The notes beneath the pieces are model-generated. The model was not told the DNA's origin. It ran no database searches and was given only the letters and a program-made list of their open reading frames with translations. The translations under genes and the position numbers were made by a program. Source: CATOSK01 sp034423195 (GTDB lineage: Bacteria > Chloroflexota > Dehalococcoidia > Lucifugimonadales > UBA3495). From it: 64,000 nucleotides of DNA. The first letter of the stretch is position 1; each line of letters starts with the position of its first letter. This document shows, in pieces, positions 17,131 to 24,389 of the stretch. Location of the stretch: the NCBI GenBank assembly GCA_034423195.1, contig DAOUIZ010000021.1, forward strand, positions 8,176 through 72,175, in the 5' to 3' direction.

Positions 17131-17784
17131 ATGCCGGGGCTTGAGCTGGAACGGTTGGCGCACCTGCGGGGGAGCACGCTGGTGGCAGGGGTGGATGAGG
17201 CGGGGCGGGGGCCGCTGGCGGGGCCGGTGATGGCGGCGGCGGTGATTTTTCCGGCGGAGCTTTCCGGCGCCGAGCCGTGGCTGGCGGCGATTGACGACAG
17301 CAAGAAGCTGTCCGAGAAGCGGAGGGAAGAGGCGCTGGAGGTGATACGGCGGTATGCGCTGGCGGTGGCGGTAGCCCAGCAGGACGCGGACGACATTGAC
17401 GCCCTGGGAATCCTGCCGGCGACGATCCGGGCCATGACCAACGCGCTGCACAGCCTGCGGGTGGAGCCGGAGTTTGTCCTGTTTGATTACCTTCCGCTGA
17501 AGGCGTGTCCCTTCCCGCACCAGACGGTGGTGAAGGGGGACAGCATCAGCTACTCCATCGCCGCAGCTTCCATCGTGGCCAAGGTGACCCGGGACCGGTG
17601 GATGCAGCGGGCGGAGCGGCAGTATCCCGGGTACGGGTTCGCCCAGCACAAGGGGTATCCGACGAAGAAACACATCGAGCGGATGCAGGTGCTGGGGCCG
17701 TGCTCAATCCACCGGCGGAGCTACCGGCCGGTGCGGGCGTGCAGTGGGGGCGGAGTATCCGGCGGATCCGGCAGGGGCGGCTGA
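17131..17784 (+). CDS. rnhB: Ribonuclease HII
   Basis: The 217-residue enzyme cleaves the RNA strand of RNA-DNA hybrids and starts removal of single ribonucleotides. The motifs are typical: AGVDEAGRGPLAGPV (first Asp-Glu), IDDSKKLSEKRRE, VVKGDSISYSIAAASIVAKVTRDRWM (active-site Asp), and HKGYPTKKHIE. The last 15 residues are Gly/Ser-rich and poorly conserved. Its stop overlaps the yraN start by one base (TGATG), showing translational coupling. Confidence 0.95.
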   Translation: MPGLELERLAHLRGSTLVAGVDEAGRGPLAGPVMAAAVIFPAELSGAEPWLAAIDDSKKLSEKRREEALEVIRRYALAVAVAQQDADDIDALGILPATIRAMTNALHSLRVEPEFVLFDYLPLKACPFPHQTVVKGDSISYSIAAASIVAKVTRDRWMQRAERQYPGYGFAQHKGYPTKKHIERMQVLGPCSIHRRSYRPVRACSGGGVSGGSGRGG

Positions 17785-18149
17785 TGCCGGGGAGCCGGGC
17801 CGGCCTGGGCAACCGGGGTGAGGAACTGGCGCGGCGGTTCCTGGCAGGCAAGGGGTTCAGCATCCTGGAGACCAACTACCGCTGTCGGCGGGGCGAGGTG
17901 GACATCGTGGCGCGTTGGGGGGATGAACTGGTGTTCGTGGAGGTGAGGACGCGCTCCGGCAGCGCCTTCGGGTCTCCCGAGGAGTCGGTGACGGAGGGGA
18001 AGGCGCGGCGCCTGGCGGAGACGGCGCAGACGTTCCTTCAGGAGCGGGGAATGGAGGAGGCCGCGTGGCGGATTGACCTGGTGGCGGTGCGGGTGGATTC
18101 CCGGGGGAACGCTAGGATCAGTCACCTGGAGAACGCGGTGGAGGGGTGA
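17784..18149 (+). CDS. UPF0102 (YraN) endonuclease-like protein
   Basis: The 121-residue protein has the YraN signature: GNRGEELARRFLAGKGFSILETNYRCRRGEVDIVARWGDELVFVEVRTR, where the D...E.K-like residues (GEVDIV, FVEVR) form a nuclease-type core. Function is unknown; a Holliday-junction or repair nuclease role is only suggested. Start is the ATG that shares its A with the rnhB stop. Other bacteria also place yraN beside rnhB. Confidence 0.92.
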   Translation: MPGSRAGLGNRGEELARRFLAGKGFSILETNYRCRRGEVDIVARWGDELVFVEVRTRSGSAFGSPEESVTEGKARRLAETAQTFLQERGMEEAAWRIDLVAVRVDSRGNARISHLENAVEG

Positions 18150-18210
18150 AGGGCGGGCCGATTTCTCCGCAGCGTTGGTCCGGAGCTATCGGTCCCTCGG
18201 GCGGGGAGGG

Positions 18211-18244
18211 GACTGGGTCCCTGCCTCCGCAGGTACGACGGGGG
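18211..18244. repeat. Short palindromic intergenic repeat
   Basis: A GGGTCCCTGCCTCCGCAGGT copy of the hairpin seen at 1011-1042, with one arm mismatch. Confidence 0.7.
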
Positions 18245-18247
18245 TTC

Positions 18248-18358
18248 CTAGAACCCCAGCCCGGTGATGCGGCAGACGACGACGGACAGCAGGAGGAAGG
18301 TCGCCAACAGGATGCCAACTATCAAGCAGGTATTGGCGGCGCAGGAGTTGTTTCGCAA
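18248..18358 (-). CDS. Possible 36-residue single-helix membrane peptide
   Basis: From TTG 18358 a short frame encodes a hydrophilic start with three Cys, then one hydrophobic helix (CLIVGILLATFLLLSVVVC) and RITGLGF. Small membrane proteins of this shape exist, but start and ribosome site are weak and no family is recognised. Confidence 0.25.
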   Translation of the reverse strand: MRNNSCAANTCLIVGILLATFLLLSVVVCRITGLGF

Positions 18359-18463
18359 GCCTGACCTCGACAGTGGGAATGGTGGACGGGCCGGAACAAT
18401 TCTATATCATCCAGGGGGTTCCCGTTCTCCAACACGAACCTTCCAGCTTGAGGCGGTGATGCA

Positions 18464-19609
18464 ATGACGATTCCAACCAACTCTCCGGGCGGTTCTCTCC
18501 CCGACGCAATCGTGGTGGGCGGCGGCATTGCCGGGTGCCTGACGGCGCTGCTGCTGGCGCGGGAAGGGATGAAGGTGACGGTGCTGGAGGCGGACTCGGT
18601 GGGGAGCCACGCATCCGGGTTTGCCTTCGGGGGCCTGGGCCCGCTGGACGGCAGCGGCATTCCCGACCCGCTGCTGGACTTCAGCGTCTGGTGCTTCAAC
18701 CGGCACAAGTCCATCCACGAGGAGCTGAAGGAAGAGACGGGGATAGACACGCAGTTCCACCTGCGGGACCGGCTCAACCTGGCCTTCACCGAGGAGGAGG
18801 CCAGGAGTCTGCGGGCCGACCTGGAATGGCAGTCCAGGGTGCCCGGCTTCAAGGTGGAGTGGCTGGAGGCAGCCGAGGCGGTGAAGGCGGAGCCGAGGAT
18901 CAATCCCGCCTGCGCCGGAGCGGCCTGCGCCCAGGGGACGGGTGCGGTGGAGGCCTACCGTTACAACCTGGCGGCAGCCCAGGCGTCGGAGAAGCACGGA
19001 GCCGTGATGGTGCAGCGGCGGGTGACCGGGCTGCTGGGGGAGGGCGGCATCTGCCGGGGAGTCAAGCTGGAGACCGGGGAACTGGAGGCCGGCGTGGTGG
19101 TCCTGGCGGGCGGGCCCTGGGTTGGGGGAATGTCGGAATGGTGCGGAGTGGACATCCCGGTGCGGCCGCTAAAGGGGCAGATTATCCGGCTGCAGCTGCG
19201 GGAAAACCCGATGGTGGCTTCCCTGAACTACCGGGGCAGCTACGCCGCATCCAAGCCCGACGGCCTCATCTGGGCAGGCACCACGGAGGAGGAGGCCGGG
19301 TTCGACGAGGAAACGACCGGCCCGGCCCGGGACAAGGTGATGGGCGACCTGCTGATGATGGCGCCATCCTTGGCGGATGCGGAACTGGTGCAGCAGACGG
19401 CCTGTCTCCGTCCCCTGTCCGCCGACGGGATGCCCATTGTCGGGAAGGTGCCGGGGTGGGACAACCTCCTTGTTGTGACCGGCGGGGGCAGGAAGGGCAT
19501 CCTGTGGAGCACGGGGATGTGTTCGGGGGTGGCGGAGCTGGTCCTGAAGGGGGAATCAGGAGTGCCGGGGTTGGAACATCTGAGGGTGGAGAGGTTCGGA
19601 GCGAAGTAA
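18464..19609 (+). CDS. FAD-dependent DAO-family oxidoreductase
   Basis: The 381-residue protein has a Rossmann FAD site DAIVVGGGIAGCLTALLLAREG followed by VTVLEAD, and the DAO-fold features SHASGFAFGGLGPL, VVLAGGPWVG, PLKGQIIRL and a C-terminal ADGMPIVGKVPGWDNLLVVTGGGRKGILWSTG. Such enzymes oxidise amino acids, sarcosine or glycine derivatives; the substrate cannot be decided. Cytosolic. The nearest upstream gene on this strand ends 300 nt away, so it is probably monocistronic. Confidence 0.88.
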   Translation: MTIPTNSPGGSLPDAIVVGGGIAGCLTALLLAREGMKVTVLEADSVGSHASGFAFGGLGPLDGSGIPDPLLDFSVWCFNRHKSIHEELKEETGIDTQFHLRDRLNLAFTEEEARSLRADLEWQSRVPGFKVEWLEAAEAVKAEPRINPACAGAACAQGTGAVEAYRYNLAAAQASEKHGAVMVQRRVTGLLGEGGICRGVKLETGELEAGVVVLAGGPWVGGMSEWCGVDIPVRPLKGQIIRLQLRENPMVASLNYRGSYAASKPDGLIWAGTTEEEAGFDEETTGPARDKVMGDLLMMAPSLADAELVQQTACLRPLSADGMPIVGKVPGWDNLLVVTGGGRKGILWSTGMCSGVAELVLKGESGVPGLEHLRVERFGAK

Positions 19610-19637
19610 ACGGGGGTACGTTGGGGGATAATTCTAA

Positions 19638-19695
19638 GGCCCGCCCCTTTCGCGCCCAATGCGAGTAACTTGTCTAAGAGCGCTGGGGGGCGGGG
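19638..19695. repeat. Single copy of the GTAACTTGTC repeat
   Basis: CCGCCCCTTTCGCGCCCAAT then GCGAGTAACTTGTCTAAGAG and GCGCTGGGGGGCGGGG; the left and right ends are complementary. Related to 8281-8488. Confidence 0.75.
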
Positions 19696-19712
19696 TGGCA
19701 AACCCCCTGAAT

Positions 19713-20402
19713 TTATGGGGTGTATTTGCGGGCGACGGGGAGGCCGTTTTCGCGGGTGACCTTCATGGCGAAGGGGTATTTGCTGATTTGCAACGCCAGC
19801 TCCACGTCCTGGGGATGGTACTGGGGCTGGGTTTCGTCGAAGAACTTGGGGGTGTCGTTGCCGGTGAGCACCAGGGAGCGGACGGCCTCGGGGTCGGGCC
19901 GGCGTCCCTGGAGCAGGTTGCGGAGATAGAGAGCGCACTGTTCATCCTCATCGGAGCGGAAGCGGCCCCGGTCTCCCATGGCAATGATTGAGACGGAGGG
20001 CGGACTGTCGGCCAGCACGGCGTTGACGGTGGCCTGGGCAACGGCCAGCGATCCCAGGTAGATGGTGTTGGCGTTGGTGGCGGAGGCGACTCCGACGGTG
20101 CCGGCGCGGGTGGACTGGACGATGTGCTTTCCGGTGAAGTCCACCTGGGAGACCTCGTAGGGAGAGTTGCCGTAGTCGAACCCGTCGGGACGCTTGCCGT
20201 CTACCTCCCCCATGAGGATGTCGCCGACGCCCCGGCTTCGCAGTTCGAGGGCTTCCTCGACCTCGGCGACCAGGGTAATGCGGGATGCGCCGTGGTCGAA
20301 GGCGATGGCGGCGGTGGTGAAGGCGCGGAAGACGTCTATTATGATGGCCGCGCCGGTTGCTTCCCGGGCGTCTCTGACGAGGCTGCCTACGGTGATTTCC
20401 AT
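19713..20402 (-). CDS. comB: 2-phosphosulfolactate phosphatase family protein (ComB)
   Basis: The 229-residue protein fits the ComB family: AIIIDVFRAFTTAAIAF at the N-terminus, GEVDGKRPDGFDYGNSP, VQSTRAGTVGVASA, and IIAMGDRG. ComB hydrolyses (R)-2-phospho-3-sulfolactate in coenzyme M or sulfolactate synthesis and uses Mg2+. In bacteria without coenzyme M the real substrate is often uncertain; no comA or comC is in the window. ATG 20402 matches the family start; the 19 codons upstream are not conserved. It is followed on the same strand by nothing and preceded by an NHL-repeat gene 86 nt away. Confidence 0.85.
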   Translation of the reverse strand: MEITVGSLVRDAREATGAAIIIDVFRAFTTAAIAFDHGASRITLVAEVEEALELRSRGVGDILMGEVDGKRPDGFDYGNSPYEVSQVDFTGKHIVQSTRAGTVGVASATNANTIYLGSLAVAQATVNAVLADSPPSVSIIAMGDRGRFRSDEDEQCALYLRNLLQGRRPDPEAVRSLVLTGNDTPKFFDETQPQYHPQDVELALQISKYPFAMKVTRENGLPVARKYTP

Positions 20403-20488
20403 GAGTCGTCCTTTGTGTTTAGAAATGGTCCGAAGGAACGGCGGGCGCGGAAACGGCATCCCGCGCCCGGTTTCGCATCACGCTCCGG

Positions 20489-21436
20489 TTAGCCCTTCTT
20501 GACGAGCTTCTGGAGGGTGCGGGGGTCGTCGGGCGGGTTGGAGTAGCTGCGGGTGTGGGTCCAGGATACCTCGCCAACGTAGATGTCGGCGCGGGAGTCG
20601 ATGCAGACGCCGTGAGGGGCGACGAACTTGCCGGTCTCGAATCCCTCTCCCTGGTTGCCCAGGCGGGCGATGACGTTGCCGGAGGTGTTGTAGATGCTGA
20701 TGCGGGGGCCCAATCCGGTGGCCGCCAGGTTGGCCCCGATGGCAGCGCCCAGCTCGCCAACGTAGACCAGGCCGGTTTCCTGGTTGATGTACAGGCCGCA
20801 GGGACGGGCCATGTTGGTCCACTGGGTCTCGAACTTGCCGTTGGAGTCGAAGATCTGGACCCGGTGGTTCTCCCGGTCGGAGACGTAGACCCAGCCGTCC
20901 CGGTCGGTGCAAACGTTGTGGGCGATGTTGAACTCGCCCGGCCCGGTGCCGGACTCGCCCCAGGAAAAGAGGTGGTTTCCGTCCGGGGAATACTTGTGGA
21001 CGCGGGCGTTGCCGTATCCGTCGGTGACGTAGAAGTCACCGTTGCGCGGGTCGACGGCGACGTGGGTGCAGCGGTTGAAGGGGTCGCCGCTCATGAAGGG
21101 CGCGGGCTGTCCGCTGATTCCCAGGGTGAAGAGGACCTTTCCGTCCAGGGTGCACTTGCGGACGGTGTGGTCGCCGTCGTCGGTGCAGAACATGGTGTCG
21201 TCCGGGTTCATGGTGATGCCGTGGGCCCGGGGGAAGATGCCCTCGCCCCAGGAGCGGAGGAAGTTGCCGTTCTTGTCGAAGACAATCATGGGGTGCTCGC
21301 CGCGGTTGAAGGCGTAGACGTTGTCGTTGGCGTCAACTCCGACGGCGGCGACTTCCTTGAATTTCCAGCCGTCGGGCAGGTTGCCCCATCCCTCGGCAAT
21401 CTCGTAGGTGTATTGCTCGGCGCCCAGTTGGACCAT
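20489..21436 (-). CDS. NHL-repeat/SMP-30-like beta-propeller protein
   Basis: From ATG 21436 (GAGGTGA upstream) a 315-residue propeller is read, with repeated strands such as VAAVGVDANDNVYAFNRGEHP, PRAHGITMNPDDTMFCTDDG, GEFNIAHNVCTDRDGWVYVSDRENHRVQIF, and VAPHGVCIDSRADIYVGEVS. This is the 6-bladed NHL type, as in peptidyl-alpha-hydroxyglycine lyase. No signal peptide is visible. Substrate unknown. It is transcribed toward comB with 86 nt between, so the two may share a transcript. Confidence 0.85.
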   Translation of the reverse strand: MVQLGAEQYTYEIAEGWGNLPDGWKFKEVAAVGVDANDNVYAFNRGEHPMIVFDKNGNFLRSWGEGIFPRAHGITMNPDDTMFCTDDGDHTVRKCTLDGKVLFTLGISGQPAPFMSGDPFNRCTHVAVDPRNGDFYVTDGYGNARVHKYSPDGNHLFSWGESGTGPGEFNIAHNVCTDRDGWVYVSDRENHRVQIFDSNGKFETQWTNMARPCGLYINQETGLVYVGELGAAIGANLAATGLGPRISIYNTSGNVIARLGNQGEGFETGKFVAPHGVCIDSRADIYVGEVSWTHTRSYSNPPDDPRTLQKLVKKG

Positions 21437-21523
21437 GACGTCACCTCGCTTGGAGTATCGGAATGGTTGCCAGAAAACCAACCCGGGCGGGCTTCCGCTC
21501 CGAGTTGCAGGATTCCCGGAAGG

Positions 21524-21551
21524 ATTGTATCAGTAACGGGGTTTATTGCAA
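21524..21551 (-). promoter_or_regulatory. Promoter of the NHL-repeat gene
   Basis: On the minus strand TTGCAA (21551-21546), 16 nt, TACAAT (21529-21524). The predicted start gives an 80-nt leader. Confidence 0.5.
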
Positions 21552-21597
21552 TTGGGGTGGGCGCTTCCAGGGGGGAACCGGGAGAGTACGGGGCGCA

Positions 21598-21620
21598 GTT
21601 GGGGGATTGATCCCCCAAAC
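21598..21620. other. Palindrome between divergent promoters
   Basis: GTTGGGGGATTGATCCCCCAAAC is a near-perfect inverted repeat between the NHL promoter and the Cld-family promoter. It could be an operator or a hairpin element; a following T-run is absent. Confidence 0.4.
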
Positions 21621-21651
21621 CCCCTGGTTTTGGGAAGTTGGCGAGGCGGCG

Positions 21652-21681
21652 TTGGCTTTGGCGGGGGTGAGTTGGTATGAT
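21652..21681 (+). promoter_or_regulatory. Promoter of the Cld-family gene
   Basis: TTGGCT (21652-21657), 18 nt, TATGAT (21676-21681), about 45 nt before the start codon. Confidence 0.45.
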
Positions 21682-21730
21682 TTATTGCGGCATGGGAGAC
21701 TAGGAATCCGCAGGAGACGGAGAGGCACGA

Positions 21731-22429
21731 ATGACGCAGGAAGGGCGACGGGACTTTGTTAAGTACACCTTCTACAAGGTGGCGCCGGAGTGGCGGGGGC
21801 TGACCGAGGAGCGCCGGGAGCGGAGCAAGGCCCAGTTCGCCGAGGTGCTGGAGGAGTTCTCGCCCCGGGTGGATGTTTCCAGCTACAGCCTGGTGGGTAC
21901 GCGGGGCGACGTTGACCTGCTGCTCTGGAAGGTGAGTCCGACGGTGGAGGCGGTGAACGAGTTGAGCGCCCGGATCAACCGGACCGAGCTGGGAAAGTAC
22001 CTGCGCACTCCCCATTCCTACCTGGCCATGACGCGCCGGTCGGCCTACATCGACCACCACCAGCACGAGGGTCAAGAAGGGACGGGCAACGCGACGATGC
22101 GGATGGTGGGGCGCAAGTACCTGTTCGTCTATCCCTTCGTGAAGACCAACGAGTGGTACCAACTGCCGATGGAGGAGCGGCAGGCGCTGATGAACGAGCA
22201 CTTCGTCATCGGGCACAAGTACCCGCAGGTTAAAATCAGCACGTCCTACTCCTTTGGGTTGGACGACCAGGAGTTTGTGCTGGGGTTCGAGACGGACGAT
22301 CCAGGCGTCTTCCTGGACCTGGTAATGGAATTGCGGGAGTCGAAGGCGCGTCCCTACACCCTGCGGGACACGCCCATCTTCACCTGCATCAACAAGCCGC
22401 TGGACGAGTGCCTGGACGACCTGGGTTGA
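21731..22429 (+). CDS. Chlorite dismutase-family heme protein (HemQ-like)
   Basis: The 232-residue protein matches the Cld/coproheme decarboxylase superfamily: FVKYTFYKVAPEWRGL, YSLVGTRGDVDLLLWKVSP, TPHSYLAMTRRSAYI, RKYLFVYPFVKTNEWYQLP, and the proximal heme His in NEHFVIGHKYPQVKISTSYSFGLDDQEFVLGFE. In Gram-positive-type and related lineages HemQ decarboxylates coproheme to heme b; true chlorite dismutases have a distal Arg that I do not see, which favours the HemQ-like reading. GGAGACGGAGAGG precedes ATG 21731. A 7Fe ferredoxin gene lies convergent behind a shared terminator. Confidence 0.85.
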   Translation: MTQEGRRDFVKYTFYKVAPEWRGLTEERRERSKAQFAEVLEEFSPRVDVSSYSLVGTRGDVDLLLWKVSPTVEAVNELSARINRTELGKYLRTPHSYLAMTRRSAYIDHHQHEGQEGTGNATMRMVGRKYLFVYPFVKTNEWYQLPMEERQALMNEHFVIGHKYPQVKISTSYSFGLDDQEFVLGFETDDPGVFLDLVMELRESKARPYTLRDTPIFTCINKPLDECLDDLG

Positions 22430-22471
22430 TGGGCCGCCGGGGACACGGCGGCGGGTAAGGAGCAAGAAAAA

Positions 22472-22500
22472 CCCCCGGAGGCTGAACTCCGGGGGTCTGC
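22472..22500. terminator. Bidirectional terminator
   Basis: CCCCCGGAG-GCTGAA-CTCCGGGGG (22472-22495) with TCTGCTTTT on the plus side and AAGAAAAA before it, so a T-run follows on both strands. It separates the convergent Cld-family and ferredoxin genes. Confidence 0.85.
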
Positions 22501-22523
22501 TTTTGCGGTGGAGTTGAGCGGGA

Positions 22524-22793
22524 CTACTTGCGCTGCAAGGTGGAGGGGTCGTTGTCCTTGAAGTAGTCGTAGTTCTTGGCGATGTAGTCGTTCCAGGTAT
22601 CGGGAACGGCATCTTCGGCGAAGATGGCGGTTACGGGGCAGACCGGCTCGCAGGCGGCGCAGTCGATGCACTCGTCGGGGTTGATGTAGTACATGTCGTC
22701 GGCGTCCCGGGTGTAGATGCAGTCCACCGGGCAGACGTCCACGCAGGCGGCATCCTTAACACCGACGCAAGGCTCGGTAATTATGTAGGTCAT
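22524..22793 (-). CDS. 7Fe ferredoxin ([3Fe-4S][4Fe-4S])
   Basis: The 89-residue protein has the Azotobacter/Thermus-type pattern: CVGVKDAACVDVCPVDCIY for the first cluster region and CIDCAACEPVCPVTAIF for the second. The longer spacing in the first motif is typical of seven-iron ferredoxins. It carries electrons in the cytosol. The C-terminal tail after the second motif is short and acidic. The partner is unknown; the convergent HemQ-like gene may be only a neighbour. Start at ATG 22793 with GAGGAG upstream. Confidence 0.93.
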   Translation of the reverse strand: MTYIITEPCVGVKDAACVDVCPVDCIYTRDADDMYYINPDECIDCAACEPVCPVTAIFAEDAVPDTWNDYIAKNYDYFKDNDPSTLQRK

Positions 22794-22871
22794 TCGTAGT
22801 TGCTCCTCTGGAATTTTCCTGGTCGCCGCACTTGTCCGCCGACCGGCGGGGGCAGGGACATCGGCGGCATA

Positions 22872-22900
22872 ATTATAAACTCGGGAAAATAGCGTTGCAA
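22872..22900 (-). promoter_or_regulatory. Promoter of the ferredoxin gene
   Basis: On the minus strand TTGCAA (22900-22895), exactly 17 nt, TATAAT (22877-22872); one of the best sigma-70-type matches in the window. Confidence 0.65.
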
Positions 22901-23032
22901 GAACAGGGGAACGGGTTATACGGGGGTTTCAGAGGGTGGCCGGGAAGGGGCAGCGGGGCGGAGAAGAGGCCCGAACATCCTGCGGTCGAGCCTGCTTTTC
23001 CTTACGAGGTGTTGTCCCGAGGTGTTGTCCAA

Positions 23033-23473
23033 CTAGAGGACCAGGCCGGAGGTGCGCTTCTTGATGGACAGGTTGACGAAGGTCTCGGTGCGCTGGACTC
23101 CGTCGATAATGCCGATCTTGGTGCGGAGGAACTGGCCCAGTCCCTCGGCGGACTCCAGGCCGGCCCAGACGAATACGTCGTAGGCGCCGGTGGTGACGGC
23201 GACGTAGTGGGACTCCTGAAGGGTGGCGATGGCCTCGGCGACGGCGTCGGACTTTCCGGGGCCGGTCTGGAGGCCGATGAGGGCGGTGGTGGCATAGCCC
23301 AGCTTTTCCAGGTTGGGCACGGCGACGACGTTGACCACGTCGTCCTGGATAAGGCGGCGGAGGCGGCGCCTCACGGTGCCCTCGCTGACCCCGACCTCCC
23401 GGGCGATCTTGGCGTTGGACGCCCGCCCGTCCATTTGCAGCAGGGCAATGATTTTGCGGTCTAGTTCGTCCAT
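23033..23473 (-). CDS. Lrp/AsnC-family transcriptional regulator
   Basis: The 146-residue protein has the AsnC helix-turn-helix (DELDRKIIALLQMDGRASNAKIAREVGVSEGTVRRRLRRLIQDDVV) followed by the ligand-binding RAM/ACT-like domain (YATTALIGLQTGPGKSDAVAEAIA ... AYDVFVWAGLESAEGLGQFLRTKIGIIDGVQRTETFVNL). It likely senses an amino acid or related small molecule. Start is ATG 23473 with GGAGAG upstream: the earlier ATG (23515) lies inside the -10 element and so cannot be used from that promoter. Target genes are not evident; the ferredoxin is the next gene downstream. Confidence 0.9.
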   Translation of the reverse strand: MDELDRKIIALLQMDGRASNAKIAREVGVSEGTVRRRLRRLIQDDVVNVVAVPNLEKLGYATTALIGLQTGPGKSDAVAEAIATLQESHYVAVTTGAYDVFVWAGLESAEGLGQFLRTKIGIIDGVQRTETFVNLSIKKRTSGLVL

Positions 23474-23513
23474 TGTTGACGCTCTCCGTCGTTTTTTTGT
23501 CGATTCCCGACTC

Positions 23514-23542
23514 ATGATATTTAAGCGGGAATTTTCTGTCAA
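23514..23542 (-). promoter_or_regulatory. Promoter of the Lrp/AsnC gene
   Basis: On the minus strand consensus TTGACA (23542-23537), 17 nt, TATCAT (23519-23514). Its position decides the start codon of the gene. Confidence 0.65.
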
Positions 23543-23945
23543 CCCGCCGGAATAACCGGATATTGACAAAGAATAGTTGCGGATGTGGGCCGTACCATGT
23601 GTTGAGTGCGCCAGGTTGCTACTAAATTCGTCAACGAACTGGGGTGTGTCCGTGCCCCCGACCCAAGCGCGGGGAAGAGAGAAAAGGAAAGGGGGAGTTA
23701 CGACATTCGCAGGAGCTTGAACCGAAAGGCGCAACTCGCGGCGGACAGACCGGCGCCGGGAGAAGGGGACGGGGACCTGGCCGGGACTCCGGCAGGGGAT
23801 GGTCCAAAAAGCGAAGCTACGGGCGCAGCCGGCTGGGACCGCGCCCCCGCTGGGACGGAGACTTGTCCCCGGGGGTGCTCCGAGTCTTGGGGAAGCTCAA
23901 CGTCCCGGGGACGGCTGCCGGAAGCTGGGTGGGCGGGCCGGGCCG
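23543..23945. other. Gene-free, purine-rich stretch
   Basis: About 400 nt without a supported gene. The part around 23690-23930 is rich in GGGGAC, GGGAC and CCGGCG blocks able to pair locally. I could not match it to RNase P, SRP, tmRNA, 6S or any known riboswitch, so no RNA gene is called. Confidence 0.3.
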
Positions 23946-24248
23946 TCAGGTCTCGGACTTGAGAAGGGCGGGACGGATCCTGGTGTTCCAGTAATCGTTT
24001 TCCCCGGCTTGGCGCAATTCCTCGACGAGCCGGGCGGTCTCCGTCCCCACGGCCTGGGTCAACTGGGCGGTGGTGCGGTCTCCGGCCAGCTCGGTTACCG
24101 CGTTGCGGAGTTTCATCACGTATTCAGCGACTTCGATAGCGGCCCGGTCGGAGGCGGACCGGGACTGAAGGGCCTCGAGCTTCTCGAGCCATTCCAGGCC
24201 CCTTTCGGCGTCGTCGAACCTGTCATCCAGCGCATTGGTAGTAGTCAT
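23946..24248 (-). CDS. Hypothetical helical protein, 100 residues
   Basis: No family is recognised. From ATG 24248 (GGAGGATC upstream) the protein is highly helical and charged (DRFDDAERGLEWLEKLEALQSRSASDRAAIEVAEYVMKLRNAVTEL), with the look of a small coiled-coil or helical bundle, no Cys and no membrane segment. Good ribosome site and codon bias make it a real gene. It lies on the same strand as the M20 peptidase, 141 nt after it. Confidence 0.6.
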   Translation of the reverse strand: MTTTNALDDRFDDAERGLEWLEKLEALQSRSASDRAAIEVAEYVMKLRNAVTELAGDRTTAQLTQAVGTETARLVEELRQAGENDYWNTRIRPALLKSET

Positions 24249-24389
24249 CGGGGATCCTCCACTCTCTCGCCGGTTCCACTAAGTTTCAGGGCAAGCCAAG
24301 GCCCAGTCCACATAACAGTCCATATCATACCGTTTGCGGACGCATGTTGCACCGATGCCGACTGCCCGGCAACGTGTCACTGGCGGCGT

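Noticed and set aside
23543..23945. Non-coding RNA gene in the purine-rich stretch
   Set aside because: No RNase P, SRP, tmRNA or 6S signature could be recognised; kept only as an unexplained gap.
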